DNA from: Thermoleptolyngbya sp046719575 | GTDB lineage: Bacteria; Cyanobacteriota; Cyanobacteriia; Elainellales; Elainellaceae | Assembly (NCBI GenBank): GCA_046719575.1 | Contig: JBDNCP010000183.1 | Location: 1-9,033, forward strand | Direction of reading: 5' to 3' | Length of the DNA stretch: 9,033 bases | In this document: positions 1 to 6,985 of the stretch, piece by piece | How the letters are laid out: every line of letters begins with the position of its first letter | Numbering within the stretch: position 1 is the first letter of the stretch | The notes under the pieces: model-generated | Seen by the model: only the letters and a program-made list of their open reading frames with translations | What the model was told of the DNA's origin: nothing | Databases searched by the model: none | Program-made: the position numbers and the translations under genes

Positions 1-68
1 GCTTGACGGTAGCGCTGCTCTAACTCCTCTATGCTCAGATGAGGGGAGATTTGCAGACGTCTCGGCAT
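1..68 (-). CDS. IS630-family-like transposase, N-terminal fragment (runs off the window)
   Basis: Reading the minus strand from an ATG at 68-66 gives MPRRLQISPHLSIEELEQRY followed by RQ, open to the window edge. This resembles the N-terminus of the helix-turn-helix domain of cyanobacterial IS630-type transposases, which often begin with a phrase like SPHLS-EELE-RYR before the DNA-binding helices. A good ribosome binding site, AGGAG on the minus strand at about 76-80, lies 7 bases before the ATG and supports this start. Only 22 codons are visible, so the catalytic DDE residues, the length and the intactness of the gene cannot be judged. The family is assigned from memory of a short motif; a stand-alone helix-turn-helix protein is the main alternative. 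Confidence 0.6.
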   Translation of the reverse strand, partial: MPRRLQISPHLSIEELEQRYRQ

Positions 69-326
69 CTTTGTACTCCTGGTTGACTCCCTTCATTTTA
101 TGGCTATTCAATCGGATTTGATATTAGATGTCTGGCTTGATTGGATATCTGGCACAGGTGGTATGGAGTGGTTTGCAACTCACACTACGACGGTTGTGGT
201 TGTTTCGCGTCTGGTGGGTGGGGTATGCTGCGACCAAGCTTGCCACTAAGCTAAAGTTGGGAACGTTGGAATCTAAAAATCTGACGTTTTCCTGTCCCCT
301 AGCACTGTCCACTTGAGGCGACGGCT
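69..326. other. Intergenic region between transposase and radical SAM gene
   Basis: These 258 bases separate two diverging genes and should hold the promoters of both and, if the left gene is an IS transposase, one terminal inverted repeat of the element. The end cannot be placed because its partner lies outside the window. Visible features are an imperfect direct repeat (ATGTCTGGC at 127-135 and ATATCTGGC at 145-153) and no HIP1 site. A 62-codon open frame at 128-316 has no ribosome binding site and no recognisable sequence. I see no convincing promoter and no cobalamin riboswitch. Confidence 0.4.
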
Positions 327-1901
327 ATGCGTGCTTTATTGCTCTATCCACTCTTTCCCAAATCTTTCTGGTCCTATGACAAAGCGCTGGAACTGATTGG
401 GCGCAAGGTGTCTCTGCCGCCGCTCAGCCTGATTACCGTGGCGGCGATCTTGCCGCAGACCTGGGAATTTCGTCTGGTTGATCGCAATGCGGGCCCTGAA
501 ACCGAGGCCGATTGGGACTGGGCAGATCTGGTGATCATTTCTGGGATGATTGTGCAAAAAGATGACCTGCTGGATCGAATCCGGGAGGCCAAGCGGCGCG
601 GCAAGCCAGTGGCGGTTGGCGGCCCCTACGTGACCTCGGTGCCAGACCCGGCGCTAGAGGCAGGCGCAGACTATCTGGTGCTGGATGAGGGCGAAATTAC
701 GCTGCCGATGTTTGTAGAGGCGCTGGAGCGGGGCGAACCGTCTGGCATTTTTCGCGCCAATGGCGAAAAGCCCGATGTCACCACCACGCCCGTTCCGCGC
801 TTTGACCTGCTGAATCTGGACGACTACAGCGAGATGTCGATTCAGTTTTCGCGGGGCTGCCCCTACCAGTGCGAGTTTTGCGACATTATTGTGCTGTATG
901 GCCGCAAGCCGCGCACTAAAACGCCCGCCCAGCTTTTGGCAGAGCTGCAAGCGCTGTATGACCAGGGCTGGCGGCGATCGATCTTTATCGTGGACGACAA
1001 CTTTATCGGCAACAAGCGCAACGTCAAGCTGCTGTTGAAAGAGCTAGTGCCCTGGATGCAGGAGCGCGACTATCCCTTTAGCTTTGTGACTGAGGCATCG
1101 GTCGATCTGGCGCAGGATCAAGAATTGCTGGATCTGATGATTGCGGCGAATTTCAACGCGGTGTTTTTGGGCATCGAAACGCCGGACACCGACAGCCTCT
1201 CGCTGACGCAAAAGTTTCAAAATACCCGTAATCCGCTGATCGACGCGGTGAAAACGATCAACCGCTCTGGGCTGCGGGTGATGGCGGGCTTCATCATCGG
1301 GTTTGATGGGGAAAAGCCGGGGGCGGGCGATCGCATCATTAATTTTGTGGAAGCCACCGCCATTCCCCAGGCGTTGTTCAGCATGTTGCAGGCGCTGCCC
1401 AACACGGCTCTGTATCAGCGGCTCGAAAAAGAGGGGCGGCTGATCAACCCCGACGAAACTGCCAGCATTCACCAGACCACGCTGATTAACTTTGTGCCCA
1501 CGCGCCCCATCGAAGACATCGCCCAGGAATATATCCGCTGTTTTTGGGAGCTGTATGATCCGCATCGCTATCTGGCGCGGGTCTATCGCCATTTCATTGA
1601 AATGCGCCCCAGCCCCAACCGAAAGAAAAAGCCGACCATGCTCACGCCGATTGAAATTCGCGCCATGTTCATCCTTTTCTGGCGGCAGGGCATCAAGCGC
1701 AGCACGCGCTGGCAGTTTTGGCGACAGTTGTTCTCTATCCTGCGCCACAATCCCCGCGTGTATGACCACTACTTAATTAACTGCGCCCACCTAGAGCATT
1801 TTCTAGACTATCGGGCGATCGTGCGCGATGAAATCGAATCGCAACTGGCGACCTATTCCCCCGTTGAGCTGAAAAAGACGGCGCTGCCCGCCTCCGCCTG
1901 A
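327..1901 (+). CDS. B12-binding domain radical SAM protein (HpnP/DUF4070-like), substrate unknown
   Basis: A 524-residue protein laid out like the cobalamin-binding radical SAM enzymes that include the hopanoid C-2 methylase HpnP. Residues 1-150 form a B12-binding-type Rossmann domain (SLPPLSLITVAAILP at 29-43, VAVGGP at 95-100) without a DxHxxG histidine motif. The radical SAM core follows, with cysteines C178, C182 and C185 (CPYQCEFC) to ligate the 4Fe-4S cluster. Family-typical segments are FIVDDNFIGN (220-229) and LGIETPD (281-287). Residues from about 380 to the end match the position of the DUF4070 region. Such enzymes reductively cleave S-adenosylmethionine and often methylate unreactive carbons, probably in the cytosol. 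The ATG at 327 is preceded by GAGG at 315-318, a good ribosome binding site. It resembles a widespread cyanobacterial paralogue as much as HpnP, and no hopanoid genes are nearby, so no hpn name is given. Confidence 0.9.
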   Translation: MRALLLYPLFPKSFWSYDKALELIGRKVSLPPLSLITVAAILPQTWEFRLVDRNAGPETEADWDWADLVIISGMIVQKDDLLDRIREAKRRGKPVAVGGPYVTSVPDPALEAGADYLVLDEGEITLPMFVEALERGEPSGIFRANGEKPDVTTTPVPRFDLLNLDDYSEMSIQFSRGCPYQCEFCDIIVLYGRKPRTKTPAQLLAELQALYDQGWRRSIFIVDDNFIGNKRNVKLLLKELVPWMQERDYPFSFVTEASVDLAQDQELLDLMIAANFNAVFLGIETPDTDSLSLTQKFQNTRNPLIDAVKTINRSGLRVMAGFIIGFDGEKPGAGDRIINFVEATAIPQALFSMLQALPNTALYQRLEKEGRLINPDETASIHQTTLINFVPTRPIEDIAQEYIRCFWELYDPHRYLARVYRHFIEMRPSPNRKKKPTMLTPIEIRAMFILFWRQGIKRSTRWQFWRQLFSILRHNPRVYDHYLINCAHLEHFLDYRAIVRDEIESQLATYSPVELKKTALPASA

Positions 1902-1907
1902 GCGATC

Positions 1908-1937
1908 GGAGCGTATTCGCCTTAACCGCAACGCTCC
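1908..1937 (+). terminator. Possible weak hairpin after radical SAM gene
   Basis: Seven-base arms GGAGCGT (1908-1914) and ACGCTCC (1931-1937) are perfect complements around a 16-base loop, starting 7 bases after the stop codon. There is no T-run after the stem (AAAAACC follows), so it may be a weak terminator, an mRNA 3' stabiliser or chance. If it does not terminate, the radical SAM gene and the downstream lipoprotein gene could share a transcript. Confidence 0.3.
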
Positions 1938-1987
1938 AAAAACCGTGCTTCCCTAATAGAAACTCTGCTCCATCACCCCTACCTCTC

Positions 1988-3736
1988 ATGTTTCTAAACC
2001 GCTGGCAGCGTCGCCTGTTGCCACTTTTTTGTAGTGCCTTGCTGTGTCTGGTGCTGGCGATCGCCTGCGACAGGTCCCCACCCGCCTCCCAAAGCCCAAC
2101 CGACAGCCCAGCGGCGGATGCTTCTGCGACCACGCTCAAGCTGCTCTATTGGCAAGCGCCAACGATTTTGAATCCCCACCTGTCCAACGGGTTTAAGGAT
2201 TCGGAGGCCAGTCGCATTACGCTGGAGCCACTGGCCAGCTACGATGCCGCAGGGAATCTGGTGCCGGTGCTGGCTGCGGAAGTGCCCACGCTAGAAAATG
2301 GCGGTGTGGCGGCAGATGGCCGATCGGTCACTTGGAAACTCAGACCGGGGTTGAAATGGTCGGACGGGGAGCCGTTTTCGGCGGCGGATGTGGTGTTTAC
2401 GCACCAGTTCATTACCAATCCAGACGTGGCGGCGATTTCGGCTGCCACCTACGAGGTGATCGAGTCGGTGGAGGCGCTGGACGAGACAACCGTCAAGATT
2501 ACCTTTAAGGAGCCGAATCCCGCCTGGAGCAACGTGTTTGTGGGCACTGAGGGAATGGTGCTGCCCCGTCACTCGTTTGCCGAGTATCTGGGCGTACAGG
2601 CGCGGGAGGCTCCGGCTAACCTGATGCCTGTGGGCACTGGGCCTTATCGCGTGGTGGAGTTCAAACCGGGTGACGTGGTGATTTATGAGCCAAACCCAAA
2701 CTATCGCGGGGCAGACTCGCTGGGCTTTTCGCGCATTGAGCTAAAGGGTGGCGGCGATGCGGTGTCGGCGGCGCGGGCGGTGCTGCAAACGGGCGATGTG
2801 GATTTTGCCTATAACCTGCAAGTGGAAGCGCCGATTTTGGAGCAGCTTGCTGGGGCTGGACGGGGTGAGGTGGTGGCCAATTTTGGCTCCTTGATGGAGC
2901 GGATTTTGATTAACTTTTCTGACCCGAATGCAGAAGTGGAGGGAGAGCGATCGCACGTCAGCCGTCCCCACCCGTTTTTGACAGACCCCGCAGTGCGGCG
3001 GGCGCTGAGTCTGGCCATTGATCGAGAGGCGATCGCCACCCAGCTTTATGGCCGCACGGGCAAACCCACGGCCAACTTCCTGGTGGCTCCAGAATCCTTC
3101 AGTTCTCCCAACACCACCTACCAGTTTGACCTGACTGCCGCTCAGCAAGCACTAGAAGACGCAGGCTGGACAGACAGCAACGGCGACGGCATCCGCGACA
3201 AAGACGGCGTGCCCCTCCAGCTTGTCTTCCAAACCTCAGTGAATCCGCTGCGCCAAAAGACTCAGGAAATCCTGAAGCAGGCGTGGGAATCCATCGGCTT
3301 TCGGGTGGAGTTAAGAAGCATTGATGCCAGCGTTTTCTTTGACAGTAGCCCCACCAACCCCGACAACACCGGGCACTTTTATGCCGACCTGCAAATGTAC
3401 ACCACGGGCAACACCAACCCCGACCCTGGCTCCTACATGAAAACCTACCTTTGTAGCGAAATTGCCCAAAAGTCCAACAACTGGTCTAAAGACAACGTAT
3501 CGCGCTACTGCAACCCCGCCTATGATGCCCTGTGGCAACAGGTGGCTAGTGAACTCGACCCAGAAGTGCGGCGGCAGCTTTTTGTGCAGATGAATGATCT
3601 GCTGGTCAATGATATTGCGGTCATTCCGCTGGTGCATCGGGCAGAAACGGCGGGGGTGGGCGATCGCCTCGCTGGGGTAAACCTGACTCCTTGGGATTTG
3701 AACACCTGGAACATCGCCGAGTGGCGACGGAAATAA
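1988..3736 (+). CDS. ABC transporter substrate-binding lipoprotein, oligopeptide/dipeptide family (SBP_bac_5)
   Basis: A 582-residue periplasmic solute receptor, expected to capture peptides or a similar ligand for an inner-membrane ABC importer. The N-terminus is a lipoprotein signal: basic residues (RWQRR, 5-9), a hydrophobic stretch, then LAIAC with lipid-anchor cysteine C27, followed by a Pro/Ser/Ala linker to about residue 48. The family signature VTWKLRPGLKWSDGEPFSAA spans about 114-133; VGTGPYRV and DPAVRRALSLAID follow, as usual for family 5 binding proteins. A DxNxDG loop with Ca-site spacing (DSNGDGIRDKDG) begins at D396. Length and end (EWRRK) suggest an intact gene. No clear ribosome binding site precedes the ATG at 1988, which is common in cyanobacteria; the signal peptide supports this start. 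No permease or ATPase gene is present nearby, so the partner transporter and ligand are unknown. The gene ends 4 bp from the convergent tolC-like gene. Confidence 0.92.
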   Translation: MFLNRWQRRLLPLFCSALLCLVLAIACDRSPPASQSPTDSPAADASATTLKLLYWQAPTILNPHLSNGFKDSEASRITLEPLASYDAAGNLVPVLAAEVPTLENGGVAADGRSVTWKLRPGLKWSDGEPFSAADVVFTHQFITNPDVAAISAATYEVIESVEALDETTVKITFKEPNPAWSNVFVGTEGMVLPRHSFAEYLGVQAREAPANLMPVGTGPYRVVEFKPGDVVIYEPNPNYRGADSLGFSRIELKGGGDAVSAARAVLQTGDVDFAYNLQVEAPILEQLAGAGRGEVVANFGSLMERILINFSDPNAEVEGERSHVSRPHPFLTDPAVRRALSLAIDREAIATQLYGRTGKPTANFLVAPESFSSPNTTYQFDLTAAQQALEDAGWTDSNGDGIRDKDGVPLQLVFQTSVNPLRQKTQEILKQAWESIGFRVELRSIDASVFFDSSPTNPDNTGHFYADLQMYTTGNTNPDPGSYMKTYLCSEIAQKSNNWSKDNVSRYCNPAYDALWQQVASELDPEVRRQLFVQMNDLLVNDIAVIPLVHRAETAGVGDRLAGVNLTPWDLNTWNIAEWRRK

Positions 3737-3740
3737 GGGA

Positions 3741-5717
3741 TTAGCGGGTATTGCGAATGCGATCGCCCCGTCCCAGGGGATCTTCGGCCAGATAGCCGTC
3801 GGGCAAATTGCTGATGGCCCGCTGGAGCGTGACCAGCGAGCGGTTGTAGCCTAGCACCGCCCGCACCAGATTTGCCTCGGCCCGCGTCAGGTCGGTTTGG
3901 GCTTGCAGCACCTCGGTCTGGGTGCCCACCCCCGCCTGAAACCGGAGACGCGCCAGCCGCAGCGATTCTCGTGCCTGTTCTACCCCGGCTTCGGCGGTGC
4001 TGATGTTGGTTCTGTTGGCCTGGAGCGAGTAGTAGGCTTGCTCTACTTCTAGCCGAATGGCATCGCGGTTGTCTGCAAAAGACGCTTCGGCGATCGCCAT
4101 GTTTAGCTCCTGCTGGCGAGCCTGCGCCCTGGCCCGACCCCCATCAAACAGCGTCATCGATGCCCGCACCCCAAATTGGTAGACATCTCTAAAATCTGAG
4201 TTTTGGTCGTTGGTGGGATTTTCAACCTGATATTGACCAAACAGCGCCACCTGCGGGCCCAACGCCGCCAAAGCTGCACGCCGCTGCCGCTGGGCAACAT
4301 CTCGCCGCACCAACTGCTGCTCCAGTTCTGCCCGATTTTTATAGGCTAGAACGATGCTCTCCTCCAGCGACAGCGTCCAGTCTTCGGCAGGAGCCACCTC
4401 ATCAGCCGCTACTAAATTGGCGGCCTGGGATAGGTTAAGTCGGCGTACCAGTTGTCGGCGAGCGGTCTGCTGCTCACTCAGCGCCTGCACGAGTTCCTGC
4501 TGAGCATTCGCCAACTCAACCTGCGCCTGCAACACATCAAACCGAGTGCCTACACCGGCCTGTTCGAGCGCTAGGGCATCGCGCAAACTCTGCTCGGCCT
4601 GCCGCACGGTATCTTGAGCAATTCGGACATTTTCATCCGCCTCCTGAACATCGTAAAAGTCATTGCTCACATCTAGTCGCAGTTGCTCAGACAGGCGCTC
4701 TACCTCTAGCTCTTGCAAGCGCACCTGACCCTCGGCCGCGCGAATCGTTGCCGACCGCTGCCCAGAGGTAAATAGATCGTAGTCAACCCGAATGCTGCCC
4801 CCCAAACTAGTGGTAATGTCTGACTCCTGGGGGGGATTGGGGTTAAAGATGGACGGCTGAGGGCGATCGGTGTTTTCTGTAAACGTCAGATCGGCCCCAA
4901 TTTGAGCAGTTGGCAGGTTGGCAGCGCGGGCCTCTTGAAGCTGCGCCCGCGCCTGCTCTAGCTCCAGTTCTGCAATCTGAAGCTGGCGGTTGTTTCGTCG
5001 GGCCAGCTCGATCGCCTGCTGGAGCGTAATGGCCTGCGGTTCGTTGGGACGCACTTCTTCGGGGCGCGTTGGAAATCGCAGGGGATTGGGATGGGGTTCC
5101 AGATTCTCTGGGAAGCCATCGGCAAAGGTGCTGGTAATGGGCTGGAGCGGCCGCGCCTCAATTTCTGTCTCTGCTGGAGTTACAGGAATTTCGGCAGGAG
5201 CGGCGGATGGGGCGGGAACTGGCTCCGGATCGATCGCTGGAGGAAAGGGGACTGGTTCGTTCTGGGCAACCTGTGGGGCCGCGTCGAGTGCTGTGGGAGC
5301 CGATGAGGAGCGATCGCCATTGGATGGGTTGCCCACAGCGGCTAACAGGGCGATCGCCTTTTCGGGTGCGGCAGACTGGGCGATTGTCGCCCCGGTTGCG
5401 ATCGTCTCAGTTGCGTCTGTTCCGGTTGCATCTATCTCGCCGGAGGCATTTCGTCGAACCCGTACCATCTCTGCTAGGGTTTCCCAGTCAGCGGCCCGTT
5501 CGGCTTGCTGTCTGCGTCGTTCTAGCGCAGGGCGAATCGAGGGAGATGCGGTTTGCGGGAGGGAGGCTTCGGCTCTATCGGGCGTAGTCTCTGTAGTCTC
5601 TAAAGTCTCTAAACTAGCCTGGGACGGGAGAGTGGCTTCAGCACGAACGGCTTCGGCAGACAGCAGGGCAGCGGTGACGCTAGCAGCGGCATACAAAAGA
5701 ATTGAGAGCGATCGCAT
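3741..5717 (-). CDS. TolC-family outer-membrane efflux/secretion protein with long N-terminal extension
   Basis: A 658-residue outer-membrane factor, expected to form a trimeric beta-barrel with a periplasmic alpha-helical tunnel serving multidrug efflux or type I secretion, like cyanobacterial HgdD/Slr1270-type TolC proteins. A signal peptide is visible at 1-26 (hydrophobic stretch ending AEAVRA). Residues 27-225 are an unusual Ala/Thr/Pro/Glu-rich segment with a charged helical patch (ERRRQQAERA from 66) and short internal repeats. The two OEP repeats follow: the first starts at about ITLQQAIELARRNNRQLQIA (230-249), the second at about LSLEESIVLAYKNRAELEQQ, each with long Gln/Ala/Glu-rich coiled-coil helices. 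No fusion protein or pump gene is adjacent. The ATG at 5717 has AGAAGG only 2 bases upstream, an unusually short spacing, but the signal peptide fits this start. The gene overlaps several HIP1 sites, one at its start codon. Confidence 0.93.
   Translation of the reverse strand: MRSLSILLYAAASVTAALLSAEAVRAEATLPSQASLETLETTETTPDRAEASLPQTASPSIRPALERRRQQAERAADWETLAEMVRVRRNASGEIDATGTDATETIATGATIAQSAAPEKAIALLAAVGNPSNGDRSSSAPTALDAAPQVAQNEPVPFPPAIDPEPVPAPSAAPAEIPVTPAETEIEARPLQPITSTFADGFPENLEPHPNPLRFPTRPEEVRPNEPQAITLQQAIELARRNNRQLQIAELELEQARAQLQEARAANLPTAQIGADLTFTENTDRPQPSIFNPNPPQESDITTSLGGSIRVDYDLFTSGQRSATIRAAEGQVRLQELEVERLSEQLRLDVSNDFYDVQEADENVRIAQDTVRQAEQSLRDALALEQAGVGTRFDVLQAQVELANAQQELVQALSEQQTARRQLVRRLNLSQAANLVAADEVAPAEDWTLSLEESIVLAYKNRAELEQQLVRRDVAQRQRRAALAALGPQVALFGQYQVENPTNDQNSDFRDVYQFGVRASMTLFDGGRARAQARQQELNMAIAEASFADNRDAIRLEVEQAYYSLQANRTNISTAEAGVEQARESLRLARLRFQAGVGTQTEVLQAQTDLTRAEANLVRAVLGYNRSLVTLQRAISNLPDGYLAEDPLGRGDRIRNTR
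5388..5432 (-). repeat. 15-bp tandem repeat in TolC linker
   Basis: On the coding strand three imperfect 15-base units encode the pentapeptides DATGT, DATET and IATGA (residues 96-110 of the TolC-family protein). All units keep the reading frame. Such in-frame repeats in a low-complexity linker are typical products of replication slippage and may vary in number between strains. Confidence 0.6.
5587..5613 (-). repeat. 9-bp tandem repeat in TolC N-terminal region
   Basis: Three adjacent 9-base units are seen on the plus strand: GTCTCTGTA, GTCTCTAAA and GTCTCTAAA. On the coding strand they give a Leu/Glu/Thr-rich run within residues 35-44 (LETLETTETT). The unit length keeps frame, so copy changes would only alter linker length. 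Confidence 0.65.
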
Positions 5718-5749
5718 AACCTTCTCGCAAATGGGAAACAGCCTAGACC

Positions 5750-5776
5750 AATATAGAGAATATCTTCAAATAAGAA
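5750..5776 (-). promoter_or_regulatory. Candidate tolC-like promoter
   Basis: On the minus strand a TATATT (5755-5750) resembles a -10 box and TTCTTA (5776-5771) could be a -35 box, with a 15-base spacer that is shorter than ideal. Transcription would begin near 5743, about 26 bases before the tolC-like ATG. This is a match to a degenerate consensus only. The T/A-tract region lies about 50 bp further upstream. Confidence 0.3.
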
Positions 5777-5821
5777 TTCTGGGCAGTGCAGACGATTTCT
5801 GCATCACCCAAACACCTTAAA

Positions 5822-5861
5822 TTTTGAACTTTTTGAAACTTTTGTTTTTTTTGATTTTTTT
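5822..5861. promoter_or_regulatory. Phased T-tracts (A-tracts on the tolC-coding strand)
   Basis: Runs of T occur at 5822-5825, 5830-5834, 5840-5843, 5845-5852 and 5855-5861, most spaced about 8-10 bases apart and often followed by GAA. A-tracts repeated near the helical period bend DNA, and such bends upstream of a promoter can act as UP-like elements or sites for nucleoid proteins. It lies about 105-145 bp upstream of the tolC-like start codon. Simple low-complexity sequence is the alternative. Confidence 0.4.
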
Positions 5862-6183
5862 GAAAGGAACACTGCGATTTGAACAATAGGGCAATTTTCG
5901 ACCTAAAACTTGAGGCTTTACAAAGCGTGTCTAGCGGTCTAATCCGAGCTTTTTCAGGTCTTGTTTGAAATCAATTGGCATCCTTTTAGATAGATTACTG
6001 GAAATCTCTAAAATCGACAAAATCACGAATGCTCGCAAATCCATGAGTTTAAATCCTTGTTAATACTTGTCAAGAATAGCCTTGTAATAGCCTTTAGATT
6101 CACCCAAAAGGAGCTTGATCCATATCCCGTTTTGGGCGTTAAAAGACTGCAAAAATAGGCTATGCAAAAATCGATGGGGCCAC

Positions 6184-6912
6184 TTAGCCTTTGGGATTGA
6201 AGTCTTCCAGCGGCACGATTTCAAACTCTGCTGTGCCATACAGCAGCCCACGATCGACTGCCGACAAGATGCGGCCGTTGACCCGTTCGGAAAATAGGCA
6301 GCGTCCCACCAGATCTGCTACGTCTGCCCGGTGGATGCTCCCAGCGATCGCCACATCCGGTGTCAGCACGGCGTTTCCCGTCGCAGGTTCCGACTTCAGT
6401 CCGCCCGGCCGCACGATGGTGTAGGTCAGCCCACTGGCTATCAGGTATTGCTCTGCCTGCTCTTTTTCCGCCAGCACGGGCCCCAGGGTTTGCAATACGT
6501 GCGGCGGCAGGGCGATCGCGCTGTTGCCCGCACCAATCGACGACACCAGCACAAATTTCTGCACGCCTGCCCGCGCCGCCGCATCGATCAGCACTTTGTT
6601 GCCCAAAAAATCAGCCCGTCGCCCGTCCGGCCCGACCCCGCCAATCGTACTTACCACCGCCCACGGCGGCGCATTAAAGGGGGCATCCTGCATGGCGCGG
6701 TTCACCGCATCGGCATCCAGCGCGTCACCAATGGCGATCGCCGCCCCCAGAGACTCTAGCTCTGCCCGCGCAGGCGACGCTTCGCCATCCGTATCCGGCG
6801 GTAGCCGCAGCAGTGTCCGGGTGGCAATGCCCCGCTGCAAGAGCCAGCACGCTAGCTCAAACCCAACGCCCCGGCTGGCACCTGCTAAAAAAACATAAGG
6901 TTGCTCGGTCAT
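6184..6912 (-). CDS. Atypical SDR-type NAD(P)-binding protein (NmrA/SDR_a5-like)
   Basis: A 242-residue Rossmann-fold protein from the ATG at 6912. The cofactor-binding glycine motif GASRGVG is at 11-17, right after the first beta strand (YVFLA). GDALD (62-66) corresponds to the acidic residue near the adenine, VSSIG is at 123-127, and the stretch AEKEQAEQYL with K150 followed by YTIVRPGGL (164-172) is typical of atypical SDR proteins that often lack a classic YxxxK catalytic pair. HRADVA (194-199) is another family marker. It may be an oxidoreductase or a redox-sensing NAD(P)H-binding protein; the substrate is unknown. An ATG 18 bases upstream at 6930 would add six residues (MPENKA), but family members usually begin just before beta 1. 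The gene is divergent from the thioredoxin gene and probably has its own transcript. Confidence 0.85.
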   Translation of the reverse strand: MTEQPYVFLAGASRGVGFELACWLLQRGIATRTLLRLPPDTDGEASPARAELESLGAAIAIGDALDADAVNRAMQDAPFNAPPWAVVSTIGGVGPDGRRADFLGNKVLIDAAARAGVQKFVLVSSIGAGNSAIALPPHVLQTLGPVLAEKEQAEQYLIASGLTYTIVRPGGLKSEPATGNAVLTPDVAIAGSIHRADVADLVGRCLFSERVNGRILSAVDRGLLYGTAEFEIVPLEDFNPKG

Positions 6913-6985
6913 GGCTTTATTCTCAGGCATGATAGGGCGAGAACATGCACCCTCAACACCCTACCATTCTCTTAACCGCTTGCTT
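6913..6985. promoter_or_regulatory. Divergent control region between SDR and thioredoxin-TPR genes
   Basis: These 73 bases separate the preferred starts of two diverging genes and should contain both promoters and leaders. No clear -10/-35 pair or Shine-Dalgarno sequence is evident for either gene. A short inverted pair, GCATG (6927-6931) and CATGC (6944-6948), could be an operator but is too short to rely on. Confidence 0.35.

Larger units (their letters stand above)
5718..6183. other. 466-bp AT-rich intergenic region without a recognisable gene
   Basis: It lies between the start of the tolC-like gene and the end of the SDR gene, both on the minus strand, so it holds the tolC control region and the SDR 3' region. 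Visible structure: T-tracts at 5822-5861; direct repeat AATAGCCTT at 6075-6083 and 6086-6094; direct repeat TGCAAAAAT at 6148-6156 and 6163-6171. It lacks HIP1 sites and is clearly more AT-rich than its flanks. Short open frames here (6060-6251 minus, 6115-6297 plus) have no proper ribosome binding site and overlap the SDR gene. No tRNA or recognised small RNA was seen. Confidence 0.5.

Noticed and set aside
128..316. 62-codon hydrophobic open frame before the radical SAM gene
   Set aside because: No ribosome binding site, no recognisable sequence, and an overlapping frame of the same length on the other strand suggests chance.
69..326. Possible cobalamin riboswitch before the B12-type radical SAM gene
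   Set aside because: A GCCACT string is present at 240-245 but the other conserved parts of a cobalamin riboswitch, including the CCTGCC-type B12 box in the right order, are not visible.
1044..1769. 241-codon open frame antisense to the radical SAM gene
   Set aside because: Long antisense frames are common in GC-rich genes; the translation resembles no family and the opposite strand encodes a well-supported protein.
4990..5820. 276-codon open frame on the plus strand opposite the TolC-like gene
   Set aside because: It is antisense to a clear TolC-family gene; the Ser/Gly/Ala-rich translation is a by-product of the repetitive Ala/Pro/Thr codons on the other strand and has no domain or ribosome binding site.
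6060..6297. Short open frames on both strands next to the SDR gene end
   Set aside because: They overlap the SDR gene, lack good ribosome binding sites (the TTG at 6115 has AGGAG only one base away) and show no similarity I can recognise.
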